Positions 1 to 7,882 of a stretch of 25,365 nt of DNA are shown piece by piece (the stretch's first letter is position 1; every line of letters begins with the position of its first letter). The DNA comes from Calditrichota bacterium (GTDB lineage: Bacteria; Zixibacteria; MSB-5A5; GN15; FEB-12), in contig QQUK01000341.1 in the NCBI GenBank assembly GCA_008501655.1, positions 1-25,365 on the forward strand, read 5' to 3'. The notes under the pieces are model-generated. The model saw nothing but the letters and a program-made list of their open reading frames with translations, did no database searches and was not told where the DNA came from. The position numbers and the translations under genes are program-made.

Positions 1-1203
1 GATACGGGAATTTTGTCCGACTGTTTTTACCCCTCTGAAGATATTAACATAACTTTTACTCGCTTTAAAGTTATAATCGTAATCCTCAAGCGGAATAATA
101 TACGCTGAACTGTCATCATAGGCAGACACAATACCGAACCTGAATTTTCCGGGTCGACCGGTCATCTTTACAGCAACTTCGGGATTAAAAATAGTTCTGG
201 TATAAAATGAGTTGAACAGAGTCCGGAAGATATCAGCACCTTCCTGGAAGAAAGGGCGTCGTTCAGGGAAGAAAAGAGAGAAAGTTGAATTGATATCAAT
301 TTGAGCTGCATCCGATTCAATCTGACTGAAATCAGGATTTATAGATCCTTCGAGAGTGACATCAGAAGAGATAGAATATTTGCCGCTCAATGCAATTTCA
401 CCATCGGGATCATGGTTTTCGATTTTAGATTCAGAAATCCGTTCACTGTTTTGTTGACTGACAAATGCCGGAAGGATTTCAATACCTTTACCCGGCTGTA
501 CCGATGCAATTCCTTCTAAAGTACCCCATTGACAGGGGGCACATTTTTCATCCCTATCGTAAGCTGCCCAGGAATACTGATGACTTGATTCTCTTGGATG
601 ATTCCTGCGGAAATCAATTTTCCAGGATTGGACATCATTATTCGGGAAGCGCAGAGATGAGAATGGAATAGCCATTTCGATTTCGTAACCCTCAGAAGTT
701 ATCCGCCCTGATGATTCCCAGATGAGGTCATACCCGATGTCACCACCGGTAATCGGATTCCAGAGATAATCTTTCTGGATACCAAGCGGGTTTACATAAA
801 ATTGGTAAGCAATAGAAGCATCCCCATACGTATCGATATATACGGCAACTTCATCATCACCGGAATATTGATCACGTTGGGTCATTGAAGCTCTTATGTC
901 GGCTGGATTATCAAAACATTTGAAGGCGATATAGAGATTTTCGTCATCATAAGTAATATATGTTTCGGTATTCACCAACGGCTGGATATTATCACCGGGA
1001 TTTCTTTCGGTAAAATTAGAAATGATTGATGCCGCTGACCATTCGGTCGACTCAAAGTTTCCATCAATTTTAATATCATGATTTAGTTTTGATACATCGA
1101 CTGTCGGTCTGTACAGCGGGGTGCTGATGCTGGCTAGAGCTAAAACCGGAAAGAGAAATAGAACCAAAGTGATAACAATACGATTAGATAGTTTTTTATC
1201 CAC
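1..1203 (-). CDS. CBM9-like / DUF5916 outer-membrane protein (N-terminal part)
   Basis: The reverse strand carries an open frame from a GTG at 1203 to the left edge of the window, 401 codons with no stop, so the C-terminus is missing. The GTG is chosen because a good Shine-Dalgarno (GAGGAG, five bases upstream) precedes it and a signal peptide follows at once: basic start, hydrophobic core about residues 8-20, then LALA. Residues about 35-220 resemble a carbohydrate-binding family 9-like beta-sandwich (DGNFESTEWSAA near its start, DDENLYIAFKC further in). From about residue 280 the signature NPDFSQIESDAAQ and then FFPERRPFFQEGADIF is typical of DUF5916, a family predicted to form an outer-membrane beta-barrel. 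Substrate and role are unknown for the family; transport or binding at the outer membrane is inference. It is divergent from the ecfT operon. Confidence 0.82.
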   Translation of the reverse strand, partial: MDKKLSNRIVITLVLFLFPVLALASISTPLYRPTVDVSKLNHDIKIDGNFESTEWSAASIISNFTERNPGDNIQPLVNTETYITYDDENLYIAFKCFDNPADIRASMTQRDQYSGDDEVAVYIDTYGDASIAYQFYVNPLGIQKDYLWNPITGGDIGYDLIWESSGRITSEGYEIEMAIPFSSLRFPNNDVQSWKIDFRRNHPRESSHQYSWAAYDRDEKCAPCQWGTLEGIASVQPGKGIEILPAFVSQQNSERISESKIENHDPDGEIALSGKYSISSDVTLEGSINPDFSQIESDAAQIDINSTFSLFFPERRPFFQEGADIFRTLFNSFYTRTIFNPEVAVKMTGRPGKFRFGIVSAYDDSSAYIIPLEDYDYNFKASKSYVNIFRGVKTVGQNSRI

Positions 1204-1448
1204 AACAACTCCTCACATTAAAATAGTGTCGAGAGCATCTATTTTGTGGATTTACTCCTTATTTATCATTATCCAACCAATATCTTACAGATTAGTATAC
1301 GATTCCCTGTAATAAAGTTTCATATTCAATTTTGTTTGACGTGTTATTTGCGAACAAAAGTGTTGTTAGCGCAAAACGTTGTATTACAAGTGTTTAAGTT
1401 CTGTTAAATGTCGTTTGACTGTCACTTTTTAAAGCTCTATATTGCAAA
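1204..1448. promoter_or_regulatory. Divergent intergenic region with dyad symmetries
   Basis: This gap separates the minus-strand DUF5916 gene from ecfT. It contains an 11-base-pair dyad at 1347-1375: TTTGCG pairs with CGCAAA and AACAA with TTGTT, around the loop AAGTG and a two-base bulge. A short perfect palindrome, TTGTA-T-TACAA, lies at 1379-1389. Both lie just upstream of the ecfT promoter and could be regulator-binding sites; the first could also fold in RNA. For the minus-strand gene I see a possible -10 (TATACT, plus coordinates 1294-1299) but no convincing -35. No small ORF or RNA gene is recognisable here. Confidence 0.45.
1415..1443 (+). promoter_or_regulatory. Sigma70-like promoter of the ecfT operon, probably leaderless
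   Basis: TTGACT (1415-1420) and TATATT (1438-1443) are separated by exactly 17 bases, close to the sigma70 consensus. The -10 box ends only five bases before the ATG at 1449, and no Shine-Dalgarno is present. A start site about seven bases after the -10 would fall at or beside the start codon, so the mRNA may be leaderless. Confidence 0.6.
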
Positions 1449-2252
1449 ATGTTCAAAAAACAACAGATAATACTTGGTCATTATAGACCGATTGACAGCT
1501 TTTATCATAATCTTGATACTCTGGCAAAACTTTTTCCGATTATTGTACTGCTTATTGTAACAATAATTTCCGATTCGATGCTGTTTTATTCAGTATTATT
1601 TACGATTGTATTTCTTTCATTATTATTTTCAGGAGTAGATAAATCACTTCTACTCAGAAACTTCAAACCGATAATGATTTTTATCCTGATAACATCGTTG
1701 TATCATCTTCTGTTTTCAGGGAAAGAATCAGAAATTCTTTTTGATATCGGTTCATTTAAACTTTATTCAGGTGCTGTATATTCAGCAGCATTTTACTCAT
1801 TACGATTACTGTTATTTATCGCATCAGCTTTTATACTAACTTTAACCAGTTCCCCATCTCAGCTTGGTGATGCTGCTGCAAAAGTTCTCAAACCGTTTGA
1901 GATATTTAAGCTGCCGGTACAGGATCTGGTATTAATTATTTTTATAGCACTCCGTTTTATCCCGATTTTGTATGATGAGTTCATCAGTATTAAAAATGCA
2001 CAGATAATCAGAGGCGTTGATTTTTCCAGTTCACTGATTACCAGAATAAAAAAAATAAGTGCCATTATTATACCGGTCTTTTTAGCAGCAATTCACCGGG
2101 CGGATGAACTTGCCTTAGCGCTGCAAGTCAGGGGATACGGAGTGACTAAAAAGAGGACCTATTATTCAGCTGAAAAATTTCAGGGGATGGATTTTCTGTT
2201 TTTAACAGGGAGTTCCGTTTTTATTATAGGATTGTATTACTTTATCGGATGA
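1449..2252 (+). CDS. ecfT: Energy-coupling factor transporter transmembrane protein EcfT
   Basis: This 267-residue membrane protein matches the EcfT/CbiQ family, the scaffold of ECF-type vitamin and metal importers that joins the two ATPases to the substrate-binding S-component. The N-terminus (LGHYRPIDSFYHNLDTLAKL) is family-typical and fixes the start at 1449. Hydrophobic segments lie at about residues 28-60, 72-90, 105-130 and 245-265. The cytoplasmic coupling region ends in the conserved helix ADELALALQVRGYG at residues 218-231, which carries the Ala-x-x-Arg-Gly type motif that contacts the ATPases. No ecfA ATPase or S-component gene is next to it, so its partners must lie elsewhere; the substrate cannot be told from this subunit. 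It is the first gene of the long operon, and its stop overlaps the truA start. Confidence 0.85.
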   Translation: MFKKQQIILGHYRPIDSFYHNLDTLAKLFPIIVLLIVTIISDSMLFYSVLFTIVFLSLLFSGVDKSLLLRNFKPIMIFILITSLYHLLFSGKESEILFDIGSFKLYSGAVYSAAFYSLRLLLFIASAFILTLTSSPSQLGDAAAKVLKPFEIFKLPVQDLVLIIFIALRFIPILYDEFISIKNAQIIRGVDFSSSLITRIKKISAIIIPVFLAAIHRADELALALQVRGYGVTKKRTYYSAEKFQGMDFLFLTGSSVFIIGLYYFIG

Positions 2253-3019
2253 TTATGGCAGAAAAAAATATACAATTGATTATTGAATATGACGGTTCCA
2301 ACTATTCCGGTTGGCAGTCTCAGCAAAATGCACAAACAGTCCAGGATACAGTTGAATATGCGATCTATCAGACAACCGGTATACAGCTCAAGACAATTGC
2401 TGCCGGACGCACAGATGCCGGTGTGCATGCTTTCGGACAGTCCGCAAATTTCAAAATCGACCATACTATAGATCCGGAAAAATATAAAGATGCCCTGAAT
2501 CATTATCTTCCCGAAGATATCAGAATTCTCAAATCTCAAGAGGTTGCAGATGATTTCAATTCCCGGTTTGATGCCAGATCTAAAATCTACCGGTATCGGA
2601 TTGGGTTTGATAAATCGGCTCTTTTGTATAAATACCGCTGGGAATATGAAGAAGATATCGATTTGACTAAGCTTACAGAATCAGCAAAATTTATTATTGG
2701 AGAATTTGATTTTGCTCCATTTTGTGTTGTAGCCTCCCGGAAAGAAAACAATGTTTGTAAAATCTATGAGTCAAATTGGCAAATCTTGGAAACAGAGGCG
2801 ATATATGAAGTTAAGGGGGAGAGGTTTCTCCACAGTATGGTACGCTCATTAGTCGGTGCGATGGTAAATTTGTCCCGGATAAAAAAAGATAAGAATAAGC
2901 AGAACTTGACTTTAGAGTCATTTAAAGATATTATACAAAGCTCAACTGAGGAACGAATTGTGTATACAGCCCCGGCCCATGGACTTTATCTTGTGTCGGT
3001 ACAATATGAAAAGGATTAA
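2249..3019 (+). CDS. truA: tRNA pseudouridine(38-40) synthase TruA
   Basis: TruA converts uridines 38-40 of the tRNA anticodon arm to pseudouridine in the cytoplasm. The 256-residue product has the family's usual length, and the catalytic motif GRTDAGVHA sits at residues 53-61 with the nucleophilic aspartate at 56. Other conserved parts are EYDGSNYSGWQ near the N-terminus, FDARSKIYRYRI in the middle and FLHSMVRSLVGAMV in the C-terminal half. The ATG at 2249 overlaps the ecfT stop (ATGA), suggesting translational coupling; a second ATG at 2255 would shorten the protein by two residues and is equally plausible. It is the second gene of the operon, and the transaldolase start follows three bases after its stop. 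Confidence 0.95.
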   Translation: MIMAEKNIQLIIEYDGSNYSGWQSQQNAQTVQDTVEYAIYQTTGIQLKTIAAGRTDAGVHAFGQSANFKIDHTIDPEKYKDALNHYLPEDIRILKSQEVADDFNSRFDARSKIYRYRIGFDKSALLYKYRWEYEEDIDLTKLTESAKFIIGEFDFAPFCVVASRKENNVCKIYESNWQILETEAIYEVKGERFLHSMVRSLVGAMVNLSRIKKDKNKQNLTLESFKDIIQSSTEERIVYTAPAHGLYLVSVQYEKD

Positions 3020-3022
3020 ACG

Positions 3023-3667
3023 ATGAAATTTTTTATCGATACGGCAAATATTGACGAAATCAAGGATGCCGCCTCTATCGGGATTCTCGATGGTGTTACC
3101 ACCAACCCGTCACTTGCCGCAAAAGAAACGGCACCATATAAAGAAATTCTTACGGAAATCTGCAAAATAGTTCCGGGACCGGTATCAGCTGAAGTAATCG
3201 CCACCGATTATGACGGTATGATGAAAGAAGCCGAGGAACTTGTCAAAATAGCTGATAATATTGTTATCAAAATACCGACAATACTGGAAGGTCTCAAAGC
3301 AATTAAATCTCTTTCAACAAATGGTGTCATGACAAACGCAACTTTAGTTTTCTCACCATCGCAGGCATTGCTTGTCGCTAAAGCAGGAGCAACGTTTGTA
3401 TCTCCATTTATCGGGAGACTTGATGATATCTCACAACATGGTATGGAATTGATTGATAATATCTGTACGATATATAATAATTACACTTATCAGACGGAAG
3501 TTCTTGTAGCATCGGTTCGTCATCCTATGCATGTCATTGAATCAGCTATGATCGGTGCTGATGTTGTGACAATGCCGTATAATGTCATCAAACAATTGAT
3601 TAAACACCCCCTAACGGATATCGGACTTGAAAAATTTATAGCAGATTATAAAAAGGCTCAGAAATAA
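3023..3667 (+). CDS. tal: Small transaldolase / fructose-6-phosphate aldolase family protein
   Basis: This 214-residue protein belongs to the compact TalC/FSA-type transaldolases, single TIM barrels that move a dihydroxyacetone unit in the pentose phosphate pathway or cleave fructose 6-phosphate. The start MKFFIDTANIDEI and GVTTNPSL (residues 24-31) are diagnostic. The Schiff-base lysine is K83 in NIVIKIP. TNATLVFSPSQA and FVSPFIGRLDD are further conserved barrel strands. Length and motifs are complete. Most genomic members of this subfamily act as transaldolases; whether this one is a transaldolase or an aldolase cannot be decided by eye. An AAGGA Shine-Dalgarno precedes the ATG within the end of truA. 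It may supply ribose phosphate precursors for the purine genes downstream, which is inference from context. Confidence 0.9.
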   Translation: MKFFIDTANIDEIKDAASIGILDGVTTNPSLAAKETAPYKEILTEICKIVPGPVSAEVIATDYDGMMKEAEELVKIADNIVIKIPTILEGLKAIKSLSTNGVMTNATLVFSPSQALLVAKAGATFVSPFIGRLDDISQHGMELIDNICTIYNNYTYQTEVLVASVRHPMHVIESAMIGADVVTMPYNVIKQLIKHPLTDIGLEKFIADYKKAQK

Positions 3668-3669
3668 TA

Positions 3670-4965
3670 ATGATTGAACGCTACACACTCAAAGAGATGG
3701 GAGCTATCTGGTCTGATCAGATGAAGTACCAGACCTGGCTTGATGTTGAAATCGCCGCTGCCAGAGCGATGGCAGAAGCGAAAATGATACCGATGAAATC
3801 GGTGAAAGTAATCGAGAAAAAAGCAAAGTTTGAAGTTGCCCGTATAAATGAAATTGAAGCTGAAATCAACCATGATGTCATCGCTTTTCTGACGGCTGTT
3901 ACGGAACATGTCGGCGAAGATGCCAAGTATCTTCATTACGGCATGACCTCATCGGATATGCTTGACACAGCCCTTTCCCTGCAAATGAAAAAAGCGGCAG
4001 CGATAATCGACAAAAAAATCGTGCTGGCACTTAAAGAGATTAAAAAACTTGCAGAAGAATATAAAATGTCCCCCTGTATCGGCCGTTCCCATGGTGTTTT
4101 TGCTGAACCGACAACGGTAGGCTTAAAATTTGCGATGTGGTATACCGAACTGCAGCGGGCACATGTCAGGTTTACGGCTGCTGCTAAAACGATTTCCACC
4201 GGGATGATTTCAGGAGCGGTTGGAAATTTTGCCAATGTCGATCCGAAGATTGAACGTTCGGTTTGTAAGCAGCTTGGTTTAAAACCGGCCGAAGTATCGA
4301 CGCAGGTTATTCAGCGTGACCGTCATGCCGAATTTATTACGTCATTAGCATTATTGGGGTCATCACTTGAAAAATTTGCAACCGAAGTCCGTCATCTTCA
4401 GCGTACTGAAGTCGGGGAGATGATGGAAGGTTTTTCCAAAAAGCAAAAAGGTTCCTCAGCTATGCCGCATAAGAAAAATCCGATAACTGCTGAACGTATT
4501 ACCGGAATCGCCCGCTTGCTCAGAGGGTATGCTGTGTCAGCAATGGAAAATATAGCTCTCTGGCATGAAAGGGATATCGCTCATTCTTCTGTTGAACGGA
4601 TTATTATTCCTGATTCCTGCATCATTATCGACTATGGTCTTCAGAAGTTTATAGAGTTACTCAAGGGACTTGTCGTTAATGAAAAGCGGATGCTCGAGAA
4701 TATCTATTTTGAAGGAGGCGTTGTTTTCTCACAGAGGCTTCTGTTAAAACTCACTCCGATACTTGGTGACCGTGACAAAGCATATCGACTGGTTCAGAAA
4801 AATGCTATGGCTGCTCATGACGGAAAAGGTCTTTTTAAGAAACTTGTCAAACAGGACAACGAAATTAATCAGCATCTTTCTGATAATGAAATCGACGAAT
4901 GTTTTGACTTAAGCTACTACACAAAAAATGTTGGTAAAATATTTAGAAGAGTGTTTAAAAAATGA
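3670..4965 (+). CDS. purB: Adenylosuccinate lyase PurB
   Basis: PurB catalyses two fumarate-releasing steps of purine synthesis: SAICAR to AICAR, and adenylosuccinate to AMP. The 431-residue protein has the normal length of the Bacillus/Thermotoga-type enzyme. Visible active-site elements are HYGMTSSD (residues 89-96), GRSHGVFAEPTT with the catalytic histidine at 141, and the fumarate-lyase signature GSSAMPHKKNP at 261-271 with the catalytic serine at 263. The ATG lies two bases after the transaldolase stop. Its own stop overlaps the psd start in ATGA, so the two genes are probably translationally coupled. Together with purS and purQ further down it forms a partial purine set; purL, purC and others are not in this window. 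Confidence 0.96.
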   Translation: MIERYTLKEMGAIWSDQMKYQTWLDVEIAAARAMAEAKMIPMKSVKVIEKKAKFEVARINEIEAEINHDVIAFLTAVTEHVGEDAKYLHYGMTSSDMLDTALSLQMKKAAAIIDKKIVLALKEIKKLAEEYKMSPCIGRSHGVFAEPTTVGLKFAMWYTELQRAHVRFTAAAKTISTGMISGAVGNFANVDPKIERSVCKQLGLKPAEVSTQVIQRDRHAEFITSLALLGSSLEKFATEVRHLQRTEVGEMMEGFSKKQKGSSAMPHKKNPITAERITGIARLLRGYAVSAMENIALWHERDIAHSSVERIIIPDSCIIIDYGLQKFIELLKGLVVNEKRMLENIYFEGGVVFSQRLLLKLTPILGDRDKAYRLVQKNAMAAHDGKGLFKKLVKQDNEINQHLSDNEIDECFDLSYYTKNVGKIFRRVFKK

Positions 4966-5666
4966 TAGCAAAAGAAGGTATTATATTTATTATTATCGGA
5001 CTTGTACTGACGGTCGGATTTCTACTGCCGGCATTAAAGTATGACAGTAAAGTACTCGTTTCGTTTTCTGTACTGTTTGCAGTTCTTACAATTTTTACAT
5101 CTTTTTTCTTTCGTGATCCGGAAAGAACGTTCCAGCATCAGGAACGGATTTTAGTATCTCCTGCTGATGGAAAAGTTATCGGTATTGATACTCTCGACTT
5201 TCATGAGTTTATCGGAGGTCCGGCTAAAAAGATATCAATCTTTTTAAATGTATTTGATGTTCATGTCAATCGGATTCCGGCTGATGGAAAAATAGATTAT
5301 GTAAAGTATAATCCCGGGAAATTCTTCGCAGCTTTTGAAGATAAAGCATCCGAGTTAAACGAGCAGACCGAAATTGGTATGACTGATAAGAGCGGTAATA
5401 AACTCGTCTTTAAACAGATAGCTGGTCTTATTGCCCGCAGAATCGTCTGTAAGATTTCAGAAGGTGATAGTGTAACTGCCGGTGACCGGTTCGGACTGAT
5501 TCGATTTGGTTCCAGAACCGAGCTGTTTGTTCCTATTCAATCAGATATAAGTATAAAAGTCGGACAACGTGTTGTCGGTGCGGAAACAATTATAGGCTTT
5601 TTACCGAATAAAATATTAGATGATGTCCAGAAACCAAAAGAAGGTTCGGAAAATGTCGAATCCTAA
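4962..5666 (+). CDS. psd: Phosphatidylserine decarboxylase (short proenzyme)
   Basis: Psd decarboxylates phosphatidylserine to phosphatidylethanolamine at the inner membrane. The 234-residue protein is of the short type that lacks the long N-terminal region of the E. coli enzyme. Two hydrophobic segments (about residues 5-26 and 30-50) anchor it, followed by RDPERTF and SPADGKV (residues 65-71), then FLNVFDVHVNRIP. Self-cleavage, which creates the pyruvoyl cofactor, is expected between G183 and S184 in RFGSR near the C-terminus, giving a large beta and a small alpha chain. It overlaps purB by four bases and pssA by fourteen. Having psd next to pssA puts both steps from CDP-diacylglycerol to phosphatidylethanolamine in one operon. 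Confidence 0.95.
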   Translation: MIAKEGIIFIIIGLVLTVGFLLPALKYDSKVLVSFSVLFAVLTIFTSFFFRDPERTFQHQERILVSPADGKVIGIDTLDFHEFIGGPAKKISIFLNVFDVHVNRIPADGKIDYVKYNPGKFFAAFEDKASELNEQTEIGMTDKSGNKLVFKQIAGLIARRIVCKISEGDSVTAGDRFGLIRFGSRTELFVPIQSDISIKVGQRVVGAETIIGFLPNKILDDVQKPKEGSENVES

Positions 5667-6426
5667 TTATCGCGGTGTTATTCCCGGGACTTTTACCATG
5701 GGGAATGTCGTCTGCGGTTTTCTCTCAATCCTGTCAGCATTTGAAGGACATATTACTACGGCATGCTGGTTTATCATATTAGCCGGATTCCTTGATGCTC
5801 TGGATGGTAAGATTGCCAGACTCAGCGGTGGTACATCGCAATTCGGAGTAGAACTCGATTCTCTTGCTGATTTTCTCTCTTTTGGTGTTGCCCCTGCTGT
5901 TATTGTCCATACAATAAAACTCAGCTCTCTGGGGAAATGGGGCTGGATTATTTCGATTGTATATATCATGGCGGCATCATATCGCTTAGCCAGATATAAT
6001 ATCTTTGCTGAAACAGACGAAAAAAAAGATTTTCTCGGTCTTCCGGTTCCCGGAGCTGCTCTGACGCTTGTCTCATTTATTCTGTTTTCTTATAAAGTAT
6101 GGGGTGGATTGGAATACTCCGAAATATTAGTCAGTATGGTAATCCTGTTTGCCTTTCTGATGGTCTCTCAGGTACAGTATGATGCCTTTCCTGATAAATT
6201 CGACTCTCAGCAGGCACGTATAAAACTTGGGATATTAGTCGTTGCAGCAATAATTATTTTATTTAAGCCAAGACTCTTATTGTTTCCGTTTTTCAGTTTA
6301 TATATATTGTTTGGTATGACACGGGAAATTTACCGGCTTTTTACGGTCAGTGTCGGGAAGGTTGCTTCAAAACAACATGACCGAAGAGCCACAGATAAAA
6401 GGAATTCAGATGAGCACTCAGAATAA
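5653..6426 (+). CDS. pssA: CDP-diacylglycerol-serine O-phosphatidyltransferase PssA
   Basis: PssA joins CDP-diacylglycerol and serine to form phosphatidylserine, the substrate of Psd encoded just upstream. The CDP-alcohol phosphatidyltransferase motif DGx2ARx8Gx3Dx3D is complete: D51, G52, A55, R56, G65, D69 and D73. Several hydrophobic helices follow (about residues 75-115, 130-155 and 185-225), matching an integral membrane enzyme. I start at the ATG at 5653 (MSNPNYRGVIPG) because AAGG lies eight bases upstream and the family begins at about this point. An upstream in-frame ATG at 5620 would add eleven basic residues inside psd. The product is 257 residues with a charged C-terminal tail, and the gene ends a few codons into purS. 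Confidence 0.93.
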   Translation: MSNPNYRGVIPGTFTMGNVVCGFLSILSAFEGHITTACWFIILAGFLDALDGKIARLSGGTSQFGVELDSLADFLSFGVAPAVIVHTIKLSSLGKWGWIISIVYIMAASYRLARYNIFAETDEKKDFLGLPVPGAALTLVSFILFSYKVWGGLEYSEILVSMVILFAFLMVSQVQYDAFPDKFDSQQARIKLGILVVAAIIILFKPRLLLFPFFSLYILFGMTREIYRLFTVSVGKVASKQHDRRATDKRNSDEHSE

Positions 6427-6655
6427 AGCTGTTGTTTACGTGAGACTTAAAGAAGGTGTTTTAGACCCGCAAGGGGTGACAATCCATAAATCACTCCAGC
6501 AGATGGGATATGATGATTTTGTATCGGTCAGATCCGGTAAATTTTTTGAACTTGAAATCAAAGCTGATGCTGCTGATATGGATAAAAAGATTGAAGAAGT
6601 CAGCTCAAAATTACTTAGTAATCCGGTGATTGAAAATTACACGGTGGAGAAATAG
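6410..6655 (+). CDS. purS: Phosphoribosylformylglycinamidine synthase subunit PurS
   Basis: PurS is the small structural subunit of the three-part FGAM synthase (PurS, PurQ, PurL), step four of purine synthesis, where it helps dock the glutaminase to the synthetase. The 81-residue product begins MSTQNKAVVYVRLKEGVLDPQG; the segment VRLKEGVLDPQG is the family hallmark. I start at the ATG at 6410 because AAAGGA lies six bases upstream; an open frame reaching back to 6350 would add residues unlike the family. The start overlaps the end of pssA by seventeen bases, and purQ follows two bases after the stop. The large subunit gene purL is not in the window. Confidence 0.93.
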   Translation: MSTQNKAVVYVRLKEGVLDPQGVTIHKSLQQMGYDDFVSVRSGKFFELEIKADAADMDKKIEEVSSKLLSNPVIENYTVEK

Positions 6656-6657
6656 GA

Positions 6658-7365
6658 ATGAAATTTGGTGTTGTAACTTTTCCAGGTTCAAACTGTGATT
6701 ATGATGCATATTCAGCGGTGAAACATGTCCTCGGTGAGGATGTTGAGTTTCTCTGGCATAAAACAACCGACCTTTTGAATTCAGATGTTATTATTCTTCC
6801 AGGCGGATTTAGCTATGGAGATTATCTTCGGTCCGGTGCGATTGCCAAGTTTTCACCGATTATGGATTCAGTCATAAAATTTGCCATTTCCGGCGGGTAT
6901 GTCTGCGGTATTTGTAATGGATTTCAGGTGCTGACCGAATCCGGACTATTACCGGGAGCATTGATCAGGAATGATCATCTCCGGTTCAGCTGTAAATATG
7001 TATATCTCAAAGTTGAGAATAACCAGACAGCCTATACTTCTGCCAGTAAGCCTGGAGATGTTTTAAAAATTCCGATTGCCCATGGAGAGGGTAATTATTA
7101 CAATTTTGAAGGTGATATTAAAACTCTTGAAGATAACGGGCAGATAGTATATCGTTATTGTGATTCAGAAGGAAATGTTACAAAAGAGTCAAATCCGAAC
7201 GGTTCAATAAATAATATAGCCGGAATTATCAATACAGAAGGAAATATATTGGGTATGATGCCGCATCCGGAACGGGCAGTCGAACCGATATTAGGTTCGG
7301 TTGACGGCTTGAAATTTTTTGAATCACTGAAACTTGCTTTTGCTAACCTCTCGATAGGCGGTTAA
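6658..7365 (+). CDS. purQ: Phosphoribosylformylglycinamidine synthase subunit PurQ (glutaminase)
   Basis: PurQ is the class I glutamine amidotransferase subunit that supplies ammonia to PurL for converting FGAR to FGAM. The catalytic triad is visible: C86 in GICNGFQ, and H203 and E205 in MPHPERAVEP. FPGSNCDYD at residues 8-16 and LPGGFSYGDYLRSGAIA at 48-64 are also characteristic. At 235 residues it has the usual length for a stand-alone PurQ. It follows purS by two bases, so the two subunits are co-translated, but the expected neighbour purL is absent and a DUF4321 gene follows instead. Confidence 0.96.
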   Translation: MKFGVVTFPGSNCDYDAYSAVKHVLGEDVEFLWHKTTDLLNSDVIILPGGFSYGDYLRSGAIAKFSPIMDSVIKFAISGGYVCGICNGFQVLTESGLLPGALIRNDHLRFSCKYVYLKVENNQTAYTSASKPGDVLKIPIAHGEGNYYNFEGDIKTLEDNGQIVYRYCDSEGNVTKESNPNGSINNIAGIINTEGNILGMMPHPERAVEPILGSVDGLKFFESLKLAFANLSIGG

Positions 7366-7366
7366 T

Positions 7367-7633
7367 TTGAAGAAAAAAGAATTAACATTTATCATTGTAG
7401 GACTTATATTAGGAGCAGTAATCGGCGGACTTGTTGGAGATATTATCGGGACATTTTTACCGGCCGGTGCTGCCAAAACAGTTTTTGCAAAATCGGTTTC
7501 GATTGGTGTCGATACATTTAAAGTCGATTTGTATACAGTCTCGTTTACATTTGGACTTAAATTTAAGATAAACTTTATGTCGATACTTGTCGTATTACTG
7601 GTTATAATCTATTTTAGATGGTGGTATTTATAA
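7367..7633 (+). CDS. DUF4321 small membrane protein
   Basis: This 88-residue protein has two hydrophobic segments, about residues 6-32 (rich in glycine: VGLILGAVIGGLVGDIIG) and 68-88 (ILVVLLVIIYFRWWYL), joined by a strand-like region containing FGLKFKINFMS. The pattern fits DUF4321, a family of short membrane proteins of unknown function found in many bacteria, as I recall it. The start is a TTG at 7367, one base after the purQ stop, with a weak GGCGG-like ribosome site inside purQ; no ATG lies near the frame's start. It sits between purQ and tatA in the long operon. No function can be assigned. Confidence 0.7.
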   Translation: MKKKELTFIIVGLILGAVIGGLVGDIIGTFLPAGAAKTVFAKSVSIGVDTFKVDLYTVSFTFGLKFKINFMSILVVLLVIIYFRWWYL

Positions 7634-7643
7634 TGTATATAAC

Positions 7644-7657
7644 ACACCAGGAGGTGT
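7644..7657 (+). promoter_or_regulatory. Strong Shine-Dalgarno of tatA inside a small hairpin
   Basis: AGGAGGTG (7649-7656) is the best ribosome-binding site in the window, four bases before the tatA ATG. It lies in an inverted repeat, ACACC-AGGA-GGTGT (7644-7657), so part of it could be masked in a five-base-pair hairpin while AGGA stays in the loop. Whether this affects translation is inference. Confidence 0.5.
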
Positions 7658-7660
7658 AAG

Positions 7661-7873
7661 ATGTTTGGAATGGGTCCCTGGGAATTACTTATTGTTTTTC
7701 TGGTGATTTTGCTTCTGTTTGGAGCTAAAAGACTCCCGGATATTGCTCAAGGTCTCGGTAAAGGTATCAGAGAATTTAAATCAGCGATGAAAGATACAAC
7801 CGATGAAATCAAAGGCTCTGTAAATGATCTTGATACAGATAAAAAAGATGACAAAAAAGAGAATAACAATTAG
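7661..7873 (+). CDS. tatA: Twin-arginine translocase subunit TatA
   Basis: TatA oligomers form the pathway by which the Tat system exports folded proteins across the inner membrane. The 70-residue product has the family layout: a short N-terminus with GPWELLIVFLVILLLF as the single membrane helix (residues 5-20), then FGAKRLPDIAQGLGKGIREFKSA as the hinge and amphipathic helix, then a charged, poorly conserved tail. Length and the FG-x-x-x-LP motif point to TatA/TatE rather than TatB. No tatB or tatC gene is adjacent; in many bacteria outside the Proteobacteria TatA-type genes are scattered. It follows the DUF4321 gene by 27 bases and has its own very strong ribosome-binding site, suggesting it is made in larger amounts than its neighbours. 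Confidence 0.93.
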   Translation: MFGMGPWELLIVFLVILLLFGAKRLPDIAQGLGKGIREFKSAMKDTTDEIKGSVNDLDTDKKDDKKENNN

Positions 7874-7882
7874 ATTAGAACA

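Noticed and set aside
1121..1312. A 63-codon plus-strand frame overlapping the start of the DUF5916 gene
   Set aside because: It runs opposite the signal peptide and leader of that gene, and its hydrophobic look comes from the reversed AT-rich sequence.
3936..4235. A 99-codon minus-strand frame inside purB
   Set aside because: It is antisense to conserved purB active-site sequence and has no independent support.
5620..5652. Upstream ATG for pssA adding eleven residues
   Set aside because: The extension is basic and unlike the family; the ATG at 5653 has a suitable ribosome site and family-typical N-terminus.
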